The notes under the pieces are model-generated. The model saw only the letters and a list, made by a program, of their open reading frames with translations. It had not been told where the DNA came from and ran no database searches. The position numbers and the translations under genes are program-made. Of a DNA stretch of 64,000 bases, positions 1 to 9,629 are shown one piece after another (the first letter of the stretch is position 1; every line of letters starts with the position of its first letter). The stretch comes from Roseateles oligotrophus (GTDB lineage: Bacteria > Pseudomonadota > Gammaproteobacteria > Burkholderiales > Burkholderiaceae_C): assembly GCF_014204525.1 (NCBI RefSeq), contig NZ_JACHLP010000003.1, forward strand, positions 1 through 64,000, written 5' to 3'.

Positions 1-531
<531 letters not shown>

Positions 532-600
532 TTCTGCGCTCCTGCGAGGGACTCTGATCAGACCAGAAGAAAAAAAAGAAAGCGAAAGACTGAGGAATTG

Positions 601-675
<75 letters not shown>

Positions 676-766
676 ATCGACACGGGTTTGCAGACCTGAG
701 ATGCAAACCAACAAACCGGTATCGACGACTACTTCCGGCATTTGCTAACGACACCGACCCAGACGC

Positions 767-840
767 TGGAGCGGGAAACGGGAATCGAACCCGTGTCATT
801 AGCTTGGAAGGCTAAGGTTCTACCATTGAACTACTCCCGC
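767..840 (-). tRNA. tRNA-Gly (anticodon TCC)
   Basis: A 74-nt cloverleaf on the minus strand with acceptor stem GCGGGAG, T-loop GTTCGATTC and encoded CCA end. The anticodon stem-loop TTAGCCTTCCAAGCTAA places TCC at the anticodon. It is the middle member of the tRNA-Tyr, tRNA-Gly, tRNA-Thr, tuf block. Confidence 0.97.
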
Positions 841-924
841 CCGGGAGCCTTACCTTATCTCTCAATCTCTGAAGATCGAGTCGCCAGAACTTCTGGCGAC
901 TCGAGTCAAGCGATTGGTTTGCCT

Positions 925-1010
925 TGGTGGAGGAGGCTGGATTCGAACCAGCGTACGCGTTAGCGGGCAGATTTACAGTCTGCTGCCTTTAACCACTCGG
1001 CCACCCCTCC
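925..1010 (-). tRNA. tRNA-Tyr (anticodon GTA)
   Basis: An 86-nt class II tRNA with a long variable arm, on the minus strand. It begins GGAGGGGTGGCCGAGTGG and ends CCTCCTCCACCA. The anticodon loop ACTGTAAAT carries GTA. It is the first member of the tRNA-tuf transcription unit. Confidence 0.97.
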
Positions 1011-1024
1011 TAGGCAAGCCCGCA

Positions 1025-1054
1025 ACTATAGCAGAGCTTTTCAGGCTCAGCCAA
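1025..1054 (-). promoter_or_regulatory. Promoter of the tRNA-Tyr/Gly/Thr-tuf unit
   Basis: On the minus strand, a -35 like TTGGCT (1049-1054) is followed after 18 bp by a -10 TATAGT (1025-1030), then a GC-rich TTGCGGGC stretch just before tRNA-Tyr. A GC-rich discriminator is typical of stable-RNA promoters under stringent control. This is by-eye matching only. Confidence 0.6.
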
Positions 1055-1300
1055 GGTTTTTTGAAAAAGAATTGAAGAAGCCAGCCCACCAGACACCCCA
1101 AGCCAGCCGCAAAGCCCCTGGTCATGGGACTTCCAAGCCCTTCACAAGGCCAAGCCACGCCCCAAAAAATTTTCACATCCAAAACGCCAGGCCCATGCCC
1201 ACAGCCAAGCGCTTGAAGCCCCCTCCTCGCCACCCCGAGCAAACCCTGGCATCGCAGTCCACTGCAGACCAGCACCCCAGCACTTTGCGGCAAAGCGCCA

Positions 1301-1318
1301 ATACCAATTCCCTACCAA
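1301..1318 (-). promoter_or_regulatory. Tandem TGGT box (putative NagQ operator), distal to the TonB receptor
   Basis: Read on the minus strand this is TTGGTAG, four bases, TTGGTAT: two direct half-sites 11 bp apart. The same spacing and half-site occur at 1520-1537, 13502-13519 and 13606-13623, and less perfectly at 47486-47503. Binding by the GntR regulator encoded at 11825-12556 is an inference. Confidence 0.5.
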
Positions 1319-1519
1319 GCCCGGACGGCTTCTATTAGTGGTCCTACACCGCAGTAGCAGGCCAGTGAGCAGATTTCAAGGGGGTGGCGGCGCTGCGACA
1401 GCAGGGAAAACACGGCCCCGAAACTGGTAGCAAAGTGGCACTACTGAATCGTATAGTGGCATGGCATTGGTTGCATTCGTATGAAAATTGGGGGCATCAG
1501 GAACACACCATCCCTCGGA

Positions 1520-1537
1520 TTGGTATGAGCCTGGTTC
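1520..1537 (+). promoter_or_regulatory. Tandem TGGT box (putative NagQ operator) upstream of the TonB receptor
   Basis: Plus-strand sequence TTGGTAT, four bases, CTGGTTC, half-sites 11 bp apart, ending 50 bp upstream of the receptor ATG. It shares the layout of the boxes in front of nagK. The position downstream of a -10-like TATAGT (1452-1457) would fit repression. Binding is inferred, not shown. Confidence 0.6.
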
Positions 1538-1587
1538 CGTTAGAAACTGGCCAGTTGCGAGAGTCAAGGCCACATCGAGGAGCATTT

Positions 1588-4257
1588 ATGAAGATCAAAC
1601 CAAGTCCGATCGCTGCCGCGGTCACCATGACGCTACTGAGCGTCGCATTCGCCGCCCAGGCGCAACAAGCAGACAAGGCCCCGGCTGCCAAGTCCGAAGC
1701 CGCTCAGCTCGAACAAGTGGTGGTGACGGGCATCCGTGCTTCGCTGCAGTCGGCCACCAATATCAAGCGCAATTCCACGGCCGTTGTGGATGCCGTGTCG
1801 GCCGAAGATGTGGGCAAGCTGCCTGACTCGGACGTGGGCGAATCCCTGGGCCGTCTGCCCGGCATTACCGTGGGCCGGGCCTTCGGCCAAGGCGCTTCGG
1901 TGTCCGTGCGCGGCTCCGACCCCCAAATGACCTATACCACCCTGAATGGCCAGACCGTGGCCTCGACAGGCTGGTACGACCAGGCGACCGTTGATCGTTC
2001 GTTCAACTACAGCCTGCTGCCCTCCGAATTGATCGGCGGCATGGAGGTCTACAAGTCCTCGCAAGCCGACCTGACCGAAGGCGGTATCGGCGGCACCGTG
2101 ATCGTCAAGACCCGCAAGCCTCTGGACCTGAAGGCCAACACGGTTTTTGGCAGCGTCAAGTTCGGCAAGGGCACGGTCAGCACCGATCTGTCCAAGGACG
2201 TGGCAGGCCTCTACAGCTGGCGCAATGAGGGCAAGACTTTCGGCGTGCTGGTGGCCGGCGCGCGCGAGAACAGCCAGTACATCCGCCGCGGCATTGAGTC
2301 CGACGCAGGCTGGGCCGGCGACGTCGCCCCCGCCACCTTTGTGCAAGATCGCAAACGCTCCGCCATCAACCTGACCCTGCAGGCCAAGCCGACGGACAGC
2401 ATCGAACTGGGCCTGAACTATCTGAGTCTGGAACTGACCGGTGACAACACCAACAGCAATCTGTACCTGTTCACGGGCCAGAACGATCCCAATGCCGAGC
2501 AACCCAACGCCATCACCAACTGCGTGCAGAAGAACGCGGCCGGTCTTTGCGTGAAGGCAGAAGCCGGCGCCAACAACCCCGTCAACACCTTCATCCAAAC
2601 CTGGGCCCGCCAAGGCAAGATGAGCTCCGACAGCCTGGTGCTGAATGGTGCCTTCAAGGGCGACTCCTTCAAGCTCGAAGCCGTGGCCGGTGAAACCAAG
2701 GCCAAGGGCGGTACCAGCCACACCATGAACTACGGCGTGGGCTGGTGGGATGCGGGCCAGAGCCTGCCCAAGTTCAAAGGCACCATCGACGCGACCGGCA
2801 AGCAAATCAGCATTTCCCCCAGCGTTCCCATGGACGTCAGCGTGTCGAACTTGCCCAAGCAATTGGCACCGACCGGCTGGGCCACCGACCAGCAGCAACC
2901 GAATTCGGACAAAGAGCGCTTTGGCCAACTCGACGCCACCTTCGACTTCGACTGGGCAGGCCTGACCGCCTTCAAAACCGGCCTGCGCACGACCAGTCAC
3001 AAGTACGCGCAAAGTGCCTTGCGCGCCAAGTTCAACAAGGACGTGACACTGGGCAACGCCAGCGATCTGTACAGCGGCGGCACCATCAAGATGGGCCCCA
3101 ATGGCTGGGACTTCCCCAAGGCCAATCTGTCCGCCATGGCCGACCTCTATGTGAAGAACACTGCGTCCTGGACCGAGCAGCGCTCCTCCTTCGCCGAAAT
3201 CGAAGAGAGCAACTCGGCCGCCTACGGCATGTTCGAATTCGAGAAGGCGGGCTGGCGCGGTAACTTCGGTCTGCGCTACGTCAAGACCGATGTGAGCTCG
3301 CGCGGCTACAAGTTTGACGGCACCCCCTTGGCCGCCAACGACGTGCCCAATAACGACGGCTGGGGCCGCTCGATCGACGAGCAAAAGGCCAGCTATAGCG
3401 ACTGGCTGCCGAGCCTGAATGCGGCCTACAACATCGACAAGAACTTGGTGCTGCGCATCGCTGCGGCAAAGGCCATCACCCGCCCCAACTTCGAGTACAT
3501 GTTCCAAGCCAAGCAAGCCGGCTACAACGACGACCGCGCCGGCAACCTGTCCATGACCATGGGCACGGTGAGCCTGAAGCCTCAGTCGTCCAAGCAGTTT
3601 GACTTGGGCCTGGAGTACTACTATGGCCGCGGCAATATGGTCTCGGCAGCGGTGTTCCACAAGACCATTGACAACTTCGTGACCGCTCAAGTCCAGACCG
3701 GCGTGGATCTGAAGGTCTATGACCCGCGTTTCCCTGCCGACCGCTGGACGGTCAACAACTACCTGAACGCAGGTGGTGGCAAGATCAACGGTCTTGAGGC
3801 TCAGATCAACCACAGCCTGGACAACGGCTTCGGTTTTGCTGCCAGCTACACCTATGCTGACGCCAAGGCTCCCGGCACCAGCTACCCCGACCGTCTGGCC
3901 TTGTTCACGCAATCGTCCAAGCACACCGCCAATCTGGTGGGCTTCTACGAGAACGAGGTCTACTCGGCACGCGTCGCCTACAACTGGCGCTCCAAGTACA
4001 TGATTCGTGAAACGGGCTACTACAGCTACCGCATGCACGATCCCTATGGTTCCTTGGACGTCAGCGCAGGCTGGAACATCAACAAGAACCTTCGCTTGAG
4101 CCTGGAAGCCGTCAACCTGCTGAAGCAGGATGATGTGCAGTACGGTGCCGCCGATGCGTCGAACACCAATGTCAAGGGCAGCATGCGCGCTGGCTATCCG
4201 GCTTGGTCCTTCATGGGCGAAACCACCTACCGCGTCGGCCTGAGCGCCAAGTTCTGA
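1588..4257 (+). CDS. TonB-dependent receptor, probably for chito-oligosaccharides or GlcNAc
   Basis: Outer-membrane TonB-dependent transporter of 889 residues, of the large carbohydrate-receptor type seen in Xanthomonas and Caulobacter. A signal peptide covers about residues 1-25, ending AAQA. The plug starts at EQVVVTGIRASLQSA and contains the TLNGQTV and GGIGGTVIVKTRKP segments typical of the family. The C-terminal barrel ends in aromatic SAKF. The start was set at 1588 because GAGGAG lies 5 bp upstream and the signal peptide begins there; the longer open frame upstream has no such support. It stands alone on the plus strand and converges on the nag operon. The substrate is inferred from that neighbourhood and from the shared box at 1520-1537, not from the protein itself. 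Confidence 0.88.
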   Translation: MKIKPSPIAAAVTMTLLSVAFAAQAQQADKAPAAKSEAAQLEQVVVTGIRASLQSATNIKRNSTAVVDAVSAEDVGKLPDSDVGESLGRLPGITVGRAFGQGASVSVRGSDPQMTYTTLNGQTVASTGWYDQATVDRSFNYSLLPSELIGGMEVYKSSQADLTEGGIGGTVIVKTRKPLDLKANTVFGSVKFGKGTVSTDLSKDVAGLYSWRNEGKTFGVLVAGARENSQYIRRGIESDAGWAGDVAPATFVQDRKRSAINLTLQAKPTDSIELGLNYLSLELTGDNTNSNLYLFTGQNDPNAEQPNAITNCVQKNAAGLCVKAEAGANNPVNTFIQTWARQGKMSSDSLVLNGAFKGDSFKLEAVAGETKAKGGTSHTMNYGVGWWDAGQSLPKFKGTIDATGKQISISPSVPMDVSVSNLPKQLAPTGWATDQQQPNSDKERFGQLDATFDFDWAGLTAFKTGLRTTSHKYAQSALRAKFNKDVTLGNASDLYSGGTIKMGPNGWDFPKANLSAMADLYVKNTASWTEQRSSFAEIEESNSAAYGMFEFEKAGWRGNFGLRYVKTDVSSRGYKFDGTPLAANDVPNNDGWGRSIDEQKASYSDWLPSLNAAYNIDKNLVLRIAAAKAITRPNFEYMFQAKQAGYNDDRAGNLSMTMGTVSLKPQSSKQFDLGLEYYYGRGNMVSAAVFHKTIDNFVTAQVQTGVDLKVYDPRFPADRWTVNNYLNAGGGKINGLEAQINHSLDNGFGFAASYTYADAKAPGTSYPDRLALFTQSSKHTANLVGFYENEVYSARVAYNWRSKYMIRETGYYSYRMHDPYGSLDVSAGWNINKNLRLSLEAVNLLKQDDVQYGAADASNTNVKGSMRAGYPAWSFMGETTYRVGLSAKF

Positions 4258-4336
4258 TCGAACTGATCGCCGACAACAGAAAGGGCACCCGGTTCAATCC
4301 ATATCAATCTGGCACTGAGCCGAAGGCCTGAAGACA

Positions 4337-4370
4337 ATGCCCTGCAGCGTGAGTTGCAGGGCATTTTTCT
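4337..4370 (+). terminator. Intrinsic terminator of the TonB receptor gene
   Basis: A 10-bp stem ATGCCCTGCA / TGCAGGGCAT with an 8-nt loop, running into a T tract at 4364-4368. It lies 80 bp after the receptor stop codon. Confidence 0.85.
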
Positions 4371-4475
4371 TATGGTTATGGGATACCCAAAAATAGCGTT
4401 GAACGGCCAGGCGACGTAGCCTCGGCACACCCACGACAACGGCGCTGCGCGCTGGTGTTTCTGACGCCTGCAAGC

Positions 4476-4502
4476 AAAAAAACGCCCCGAAATCTCGGGG
4501 CG
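4476..4502 (-). terminator. Intrinsic terminator for the nag operon
   Basis: Read on the minus strand: stem CGCCCCGA / TCGGGGCG with a 4-nt loop, followed by a run of seven T. It lies about 260 bp beyond the nagX stop, so the operon would have a long 3' untranslated tail. Confidence 0.8.
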
Positions 4503-4760
4503 CTTGGCTATCGGCGCGGTCGATCGCGCCCGTTTGGGCTCAAACTGGATGGGGCGCCCTTTGCCAGGGTTCCGCACGATCCGCAAAAGGAGCAGACCCG
4601 CCCGCAGCCCACTATCGCACTCACCGCCGGTGGCAGATCGACGCCGCCGGGTCTTCAGCAGCAGCCATGACGCCAGCCTCCGGCAATGCACCTACCGTGC
4701 TAGCAATAGCCGATGAAGCCAGGCGTTTGGGCCGAGTGCGTGCCGACTTGCGCCCTCTGC

Positions 4761-5831
4761 TCAAACCTTGATGTAAACGCCCCGCTTGTCCAGCACCTTC
4801 ACGATCAAGGCCCACACAGCCACAAAGGCCAGGGCGAAGGCCAGGGATTGGCCATACGGCCCGACCAGAGGCTGCAGCCAGCCAAAGCCCTGGGCGTACA
4901 AGGGCGCCATCAGCCCCAAACCCTCCAGCAAGACGGTACACATCCAGGCCCCCGCATAGGCCGCGATGGCGTTGACGCCGAAAGCGCGACCTACTGGCGG
5001 CAGGCCGCGGCGGTCGATCAGCCAGTGCGCCAGGGCCAGGGCCAGGCAGGCCAGGCCGCCGGTCCACAGCACGAAGGAGGCGGTCCATAACTGCTTGTTG
5101 AGCGGCAGACCCAGCTGGTCCAGCAGCAGGCCGGCCAGGGCAGCCACCGCGCCAAAGGCCAGCAGCGGGCGCAGCGCCGCCCGGCGCAGCCATTCACCCG
5201 CGCGCAGGCCCAACAAGGTCGTGGCCAAGGCGCCCAGGGTACTGACCACGCCTTCCGGATCATGGCCCAGGCCGGTCTGCGCATTCCACTCGTAGCCGAA
5301 GCGGCCCAGCAGCCAGGCATCGGTTTGCGAGGCGATATTGCCCACCTTGTCCAGGCTGCCGCCCCACAGCAGCAGGCCGGCATAAGCCAGCAGCAAAGCG
5401 GCGATCAAGCCCCATTGCGCGCGCTCGCGCAGATAGATGGCGGCCAGGCCGGCCAGCGCAAAACAAATGCCGATGCGCTGCAAGACGCCGGGAAGGCGCA
5501 GCTCCGACTTGCCCATGATCCACCAGGCCAGCAGATGCAGGGCCAGACCCAGCAGCAGGATGCGGCCGGCGCGCTTGAGCACCGTCGCCGCCATCGGCGC
5601 CGCCGGCGCGCCGGCGGCGATGCGCCCCCCCATGGCCAGCGCCAGGGAGACGCCGACGATGAAGAGGAAGAAGGGGAAGATCAGATCGGTGGGCGTGCAG
5701 CCATGCCAGGCCGCATGCTCCAGCGGGTCCATCACATGGCCCCAGTCGCCGGGATTGTTGACGAGCAACATGCCCGCCACCGTCAGGCCCCGCAGCGCAT
5801 CCACCGATGCATAGCGCTTTGTCGAGCTCAT
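4761..5831 (-). CDS. nagX: NagX-type membrane protein, heparan-alpha-glucosaminide acetyltransferase-like
   Basis: Polytopic inner-membrane protein of 356 residues with roughly ten hydrophobic segments. The N-terminal signature RYASVDALRGLTVAGMLLVN and the PFFLFIVGVS segment mark the DUF5009 / HGSNAT-like acyltransferase group. Members in GlcNAc gene clusters are called NagX; their biochemical role (acetylation of an amino sugar across the membrane, or transport) is not firmly settled. The start at 5831 is preceded by AGAGGTG; an upstream in-frame codon would overlap the previous gene. It is the last gene of the nag operon, about 20 bp after the GH16 gene. Confidence 0.82.
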   Translation of the reverse strand: MSSTKRYASVDALRGLTVAGMLLVNNPGDWGHVMDPLEHAAWHGCTPTDLIFPFFLFIVGVSLALAMGGRIAAGAPAAPMAATVLKRAGRILLLGLALHLLAWWIMGKSELRLPGVLQRIGICFALAGLAAIYLRERAQWGLIAALLLAYAGLLLWGGSLDKVGNIASQTDAWLLGRFGYEWNAQTGLGHDPEGVVSTLGALATTLLGLRAGEWLRRAALRPLLAFGAVAALAGLLLDQLGLPLNKQLWTASFVLWTGGLACLALALAHWLIDRRGLPPVGRAFGVNAIAAYAGAWMCTVLLEGLGLMAPLYAQGFGWLQPLVGPYGQSLAFALAFVAVWALIVKVLDKRGVYIKV

Positions 5832-5851
5832 CGCCCACCTCTCACAAAAAC

Positions 5852-6760
5852 TCAAAAATCACAAAGGCTGGGCAAGGCCGGCTGGGCGGCGGGCACCGTA
5901 TCCATCTGCTTGACGCCGGCCGCACGCAAGCGCTTCACCTCGGCCAACACCTGCTTGGGGCTCAGGACCTGATTGCGGGCATGGAAGACCCAGTCCACAT
6001 CTTCCTCGTAGACCCGCGGCTGATCGCTCTTCTCCAGCAGGCCATCGGGCGAGAACCAGAGATTGAAGTTGATGGACATCAGCGAAACCGGGTAGTTGCG
6101 CCCGCCATGCTGGGCCAGCAAGCGGCCGTCCAGATAAAGCCGGGTCTTGCCCCCGGCGATCTGCATCATCAGCACATGCCAGCCATCCAGCGAGCCCATT
6201 TCCTCGTGGCTCTGGTTGAAGGCCTGCCAGGGCTCAAGCTGCACCGTCTGCCAGCTGATGCCGTACAGCCGCGTCTTGTCGCTGCCCCAGCCGCCGTTGG
6301 GCAAGTACTCGAAGTCCAGCTCCGAGAACAAGGGGTCGAAGTCGTGCCTGAGCGGGCTGACGACGTAGAAGGTCTGGATCACCGGGTCGCCATCCAAGCC
6401 GCTCAAGGGCTGGTCGCTGAAGCGCACCCGGGCGGCATAGGTGCCCTCCAGATACTTGCGCGCATGGCAGAGCTGGGCCTGGCGGCTGCCGGCGCCCGTG
6501 CCGTCGGTCTGGGCCCGCATGCGCAAGAGGCGGTTGCCCGGCTGCTGGGGGTCGGCCACCAGGCTGAACTGCTCGGCCGACCACAGCGCGCCGGGCACGC
6601 CCGGGTGGCCGGGCTTGCTGCGGGGGGTCCAGCCGGCCGCGCTCAGGGCCGCCAGATCGGGCTGCGAGAAGTCGTCAAAAAAAACCTCGGCCTGGGCCGG
6701 CAGCATGAAAGACAACAAGGCCGCAGCAGCGGCCTTGCAGCAACGCGAAGACAGAGACAT
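5852..6760 (-). CDS. Secreted glycoside hydrolase family 16 protein
   Basis: Predicted exported glycosidase of 302 residues. A signal peptide covers about residues 1-24 (ends PAQA). The GH16 catalytic motif ExDxE is present as ELDFE (about residues 147-151): nucleophile, assisting Asp and acid/base. A beta-jelly-roll flank (VDWVFHARNQVLSP) is also seen. GH16 enzymes usually cut beta-1,3/1,4-glucans or galactans; a GlcNAc-related substrate would be atypical, so placement inside a nag operon is notable. The ATG at 6760 was chosen; a GTG at 6769 directly abuts the stop of the MFS gene and is an alternative. Cotranscribed with the upstream MFS gene and nagX. Confidence 0.83.
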   Translation of the reverse strand: MSLSSRCCKAAAAALLSFMLPAQAEVFFDDFSQPDLAALSAAGWTPRSKPGHPGVPGALWSAEQFSLVADPQQPGNRLLRMRAQTDGTGAGSRQAQLCHARKYLEGTYAARVRFSDQPLSGLDGDPVIQTFYVVSPLRHDFDPLFSELDFEYLPNGGWGSDKTRLYGISWQTVQLEPWQAFNQSHEEMGSLDGWHVLMMQIAGGKTRLYLDGRLLAQHGGRNYPVSLMSINFNLWFSPDGLLEKSDQPRVYEEDVDWVFHARNQVLSPKQVLAEVKRLRAAGVKQMDTVPAAQPALPSLCDF

Positions 6761-6769
6761 GCAGAACAC

Positions 6770-8092
6770 TCAGCTTGAAGAGGCCGCCGCCGCAGGGTCG
6801 GCGGCCGCGGGTTCGGCCGCCTGGGGCTTGGGCATCTTGACGAAGAACAGCAGCACAAACACCGGCAGGCCGCACAGAATCGTCCAGAGGAAGAACTGCT
6901 CATAGCCCATGGCCAGCTGGATATCGCCGCTGATGGTCTTGGAAAAGATGAAGCCCAGCTGCATGATGCCCGTGCCCAGCGCGTAGTGCGCGGTGGAGAA
7001 CTTGCCCGGCGCCAGCACCTGCATGATGAACAGAATCATGCCGACAAAGCCGAATCCATAACCAAACATCTCCACGGTGACGGCGGCGCCGATGTGGAAC
7101 AGGTCCGGCGGCATGGTGGAGGCCAGGTAATAGAAGGTCAGATTGGGCACCAGCATGGCCAGCAGCAGGATGGGCATGGCCCGCTTCAGGTTCAGCCAGG
7201 AGGTGAAGTAGCCGCCGGCAATGCTGCCGGCCAGAAAAGCCGCCGTGCCGAAAGTGCCGTAGATGCCGCCCACCTGTTCGGTCGTCAGGCCCAGGCCGCC
7301 CTTATCGCGGGCCTCGATCAGGAACAGCGGCCCGATGGTCTGCACCTGGCCCTCTGCAAAGCGGAACAGCACGATGAACAGAATCATCAGCCAGATGCCG
7401 GGCTTTTTCAGCAGGTCGGCAATCACCTCTTGCAAGGTGGCGGCCACGCTGGCGGCGCTGACCTTGCCCGCCGCCGCATTCAGCACATCGGGCAGGGCGC
7501 GGGCGTTGTAGGCGGCCAGGCCAGCCAGCAGCAGGGCCAGGGCCGCGAAGATCACGCTCCAGGCATTGAACACGCCCAGGCTTTTTTCCATATGGCCGGC
7601 CAACACCAGCAGGCCGCCCAGGGTGAGGAATTTGGAAGCGTTGAAGAAGGCACCCTGCCAGCCCGCATAGGCCGCCTGCTGCTTGCTGTCCAGCGAGGCG
7701 AGGTAAAGCCCGTCGCAGGCGATGTCGTGCGTGGCGGCGGCGTAGGCGATCAGGAACAGCACCGCGATGCTGGCAGCGAAATACATCGGTACTTGCACGG
7801 CCAGAGCCATCAGCGCCAAGCCCGCCGCGCCGGTGAACTGCATGGCCACGACCACGCGCTTCTTGCTGCGCGCCAGCTCCAGAAAAGGGCTCCACAGCGG
7901 CTTGACGGCCCAGGCCAGGCCCAAGAGGCCGGTCCAGCGGGCGATCTGGTCGTTCGGCACGCCCATATTCTTGAACATCAGGCCGGCCAGCAGCATGACG
8001 ACGAAGAACTGCATGCCCTGCACAAAGTACAGGCTGGGCACCCAGCTGATGGGTGAGCGCGGCGCGCGGGCCGGCGTTTGAACTTGGGACAT
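6770..8092 (-). CDS. MFS permease of the GlcNAc operon
   Basis: A 440-residue inner-membrane protein with about twelve hydrophobic helices, resembling AmpG-like major facilitator permeases (N-terminal SLYFVQGMQFFVVMLLAGLMF, then KPLWSPFLE). The C-terminus is an Ala/Pro-rich tail. Located between the GH3 and GH16 genes, it is the only obvious inner-membrane carrier in the operon, since no phosphotransferase genes are present. It probably imports GlcNAc, chitobiose or a related sugar; a muropeptide-like substrate is the alternative suggested by the AmpG resemblance. The substrate is inferred from context. Confidence 0.8.
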   Translation of the reverse strand: MSQVQTPARAPRSPISWVPSLYFVQGMQFFVVMLLAGLMFKNMGVPNDQIARWTGLLGLAWAVKPLWSPFLELARSKKRVVVAMQFTGAAGLALMALAVQVPMYFAASIAVLFLIAYAAATHDIACDGLYLASLDSKQQAAYAGWQGAFFNASKFLTLGGLLVLAGHMEKSLGVFNAWSVIFAALALLLAGLAAYNARALPDVLNAAAGKVSAASVAATLQEVIADLLKKPGIWLMILFIVLFRFAEGQVQTIGPLFLIEARDKGGLGLTTEQVGGIYGTFGTAAFLAGSIAGGYFTSWLNLKRAMPILLLAMLVPNLTFYYLASTMPPDLFHIGAAVTVEMFGYGFGFVGMILFIMQVLAPGKFSTAHYALGTGIMQLGFIFSKTISGDIQLAMGYEQFFLWTILCGLPVFVLLFFVKMPKPQAAEPAAADPAAAASSS

Positions 8093-8124
8093 GGGCGTTT
8101 CCTTGTGCGGGGCTCAGGCGAGCT

Positions 8125-9609
8125 TCAAAGGCTGACGGGCGACTGCGCCGTGGCCTGGGCTCGGCCCTCCAGCCAGGCCTGCAAGCCGGCCAGCGCACCC
8201 TCGGCATAACCCCAGGTGACGACGGTCGGTGCTTTCACATCCAGGGCCTGGAAAGGATTCCACAGCACCAGATGCAGATCGGGCTGCCAGCCCGCCGCCG
8301 CGCCGTTGTAGCGGGCACGGTGGTTGGAGGCCAGCACATTGAGGCGGCCATCCAGCGGCACCTGGGCCCAGTCGAGCGCATCGATGCTGTCCAGGGCCAC
8401 AAACTCCACATCGCCGAAGCCCGCGAACAGGCCGCGCACCAGCTGGCCCGAGGGGCCGGCCTCGGAGACGCCGTCGCTGTCCACGCTGGCCTGGGTGTAG
8501 ACGCGCAGGGGCCGGTCCAGCGCCGGCGCCTGCGCGCCATGCAGGGCGGCCAGACCGGCGGACCAGGCGGCGCGCATCAGCTGGTCGTCCAGCTGGCGTT
8601 GCTCGAACTCGTAGTCGTCGTGACGCACCGGGTAGGCATTGGCCAGGGCGTCCAGGCGAGCACGGGCGCGCTGGCCCTGTTCGGCCGTCAACTCGCCCTT
8701 GGCAAAGGCCTCGTGCAAGGCCTGGATGGCGGCGGCCTGCTCCTGCAGATCGCCCTGGGCCAGAATCATGTCGGCGCCGGCCTGGATGGCCATCACGGCG
8801 GCGCGGGCGTAGCCATAGCGCTCGTAGATGGCCTTCATCATCAGCGCGTCGGTGATGACCACGCCCTCATAGCCCCACTCGCGGCGCAGGATGTCGCCGA
8901 GGATCTTGGTCGACAAGGTGGCCGGATGCTCGGGGTCGATCTGCGGGTAGACGATGTGGGCCGTCATCACAGCGGGCGCTTCATCACGCAGGTCCTTGAA
9001 GGGGCGCAGCTCCAGCGCGTCCAGCTCGGCGCGGCTCTTGTCCACCGTCGGCAGGGCGAGGTGCGAATCCACATGGGTGTCGCCATGGCCGGGGAAATGC
9101 TTGACGCAGCAGGCCACGCCCTCGGCCAGGGAGCCGCGCATCCAGGCGCCGGCCAAACGCGTCACCTCATCGGCATCCTCGGAGAAGCTGCGCTCGGCGA
9201 TGACGGGGTTGGCCGGGTTGTTATTGATGTCCAGCACCGGCGCGAAGTTCCAGTTGATGCCGATGGAGCGCAGGCCGCGCGCCACGGCCGCACCGACCTG
9301 CTCGGACAGGGCCGCATCACCGGCGGCGCCCAAGGCCATGGCCGAGGGGGCTTGCGGCAGAAAGGTGGCGCGCACGACCGAGCCGCCCTCTTGATCGAGG
9401 CCGATCAGGGCTTGCGGGCCCATCACATTGCGCAGATCGGCGGTGAGCTGCTTGACCTCGGCTTCGGTGCCCAGGTTTTTGCGGAACAGGCAGACGGCAC
9501 GCACCTTGTTGACGCGCAGAAACTCGGCCGTCGCAAAGTCCAGGCTCTTGCCCTGGATGTCGACCATGACCAGCTGGCCCGGGTGAAAGCCGGAATGAAA
9601 ATCGCTCAT
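8125..9609 (-). CDS. GH3 beta-N-acetylhexosaminidase
   Basis: A 494-residue NagZ-like glycoside hydrolase family 3 enzyme that should release terminal GlcNAc from chitobiose, chito-oligomers or muropeptides. The signature KHFPGHGDTHVDSH (from about residue 170) contains the mobile-loop His/Asp pair of the N-acetylglucosaminidase subgroup. ITDALMM (about 252-258) carries the nucleophile Asp. No signal peptide is seen, so it is likely cytoplasmic. The protein is longer than NagZ (about 340 residues) by a C-terminal domain from about residue 345. It lies 20 bp after the deaminase gene. Confidence 0.9.
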   Translation of the reverse strand: MSDFHSGFHPGQLVMVDIQGKSLDFATAEFLRVNKVRAVCLFRKNLGTEAEVKQLTADLRNVMGPQALIGLDQEGGSVVRATFLPQAPSAMALGAAGDAALSEQVGAAVARGLRSIGINWNFAPVLDINNNPANPVIAERSFSEDADEVTRLAGAWMRGSLAEGVACCVKHFPGHGDTHVDSHLALPTVDKSRAELDALELRPFKDLRDEAPAVMTAHIVYPQIDPEHPATLSTKILGDILRREWGYEGVVITDALMMKAIYERYGYARAAVMAIQAGADMILAQGDLQEQAAAIQALHEAFAKGELTAEQGQRARARLDALANAYPVRHDDYEFEQRQLDDQLMRAAWSAGLAALHGAQAPALDRPLRVYTQASVDSDGVSEAGPSGQLVRGLFAGFGDVEFVALDSIDALDWAQVPLDGRLNVLASNHRARYNGAAAGWQPDLHLVLWNPFQALDVKAPTVVTWGYAEGALAGLQAWLEGRAQATAQSPVSL

Positions 9610-9629
9610 GAACAGGTACTCGGGCTAAA

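Larger units (their letters stand above)
1055..1587. other. Non-coding region between the tRNA block and the TonB receptor
   Basis: No convincing gene is seen. The stretch contains two tandem-repeat boxes (1301-1318 and 1520-1537), described separately. A weaker TGG repeat lies at 1424-1441, and a -10-like TATAGT at 1452-1457 has no good -35 partner. The box at 1520-1537 lies between that -10 and the receptor start codon, which would suit repression. A plus-strand reading frame is open upstream of the receptor start, but it lacks coding character and has no ribosome-binding site. Confidence 0.5.
4258..4760. other. Intergenic region between convergent receptor and nag operon
   Basis: This 0.5 kb holds two oppositely oriented intrinsic terminators (4337-4370 plus, 4476-4502 minus). 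Nothing else could be supported; short open frames here have no ribosome-binding sites or recognisable products. Confidence 0.6.

Noticed and set aside
1464-1481. A further possible TGGT box (TTGGTTG followed by CGTATG)
   Set aside because: The second half does not align at the 11-bp spacing without a gap.
1384-1587. N-terminal extension of the TonB receptor frame
   Set aside because: The frame is open but has no ribosome-binding site, and the signal peptide starts at 1588 right after GAGGAG.
1633-4038. 801-codon minus-strand frame antisense to the TonB receptor
   Set aside because: Shadow of the receptor gene; it has the low-complexity Ala/Gly/His composition typical of antisense frames in GC-rich DNA.
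4227-4691. 154-codon minus-strand frame downstream of the receptor
   Set aside because: It contains both terminators and no recognisable product, so it is unlikely to be a gene.
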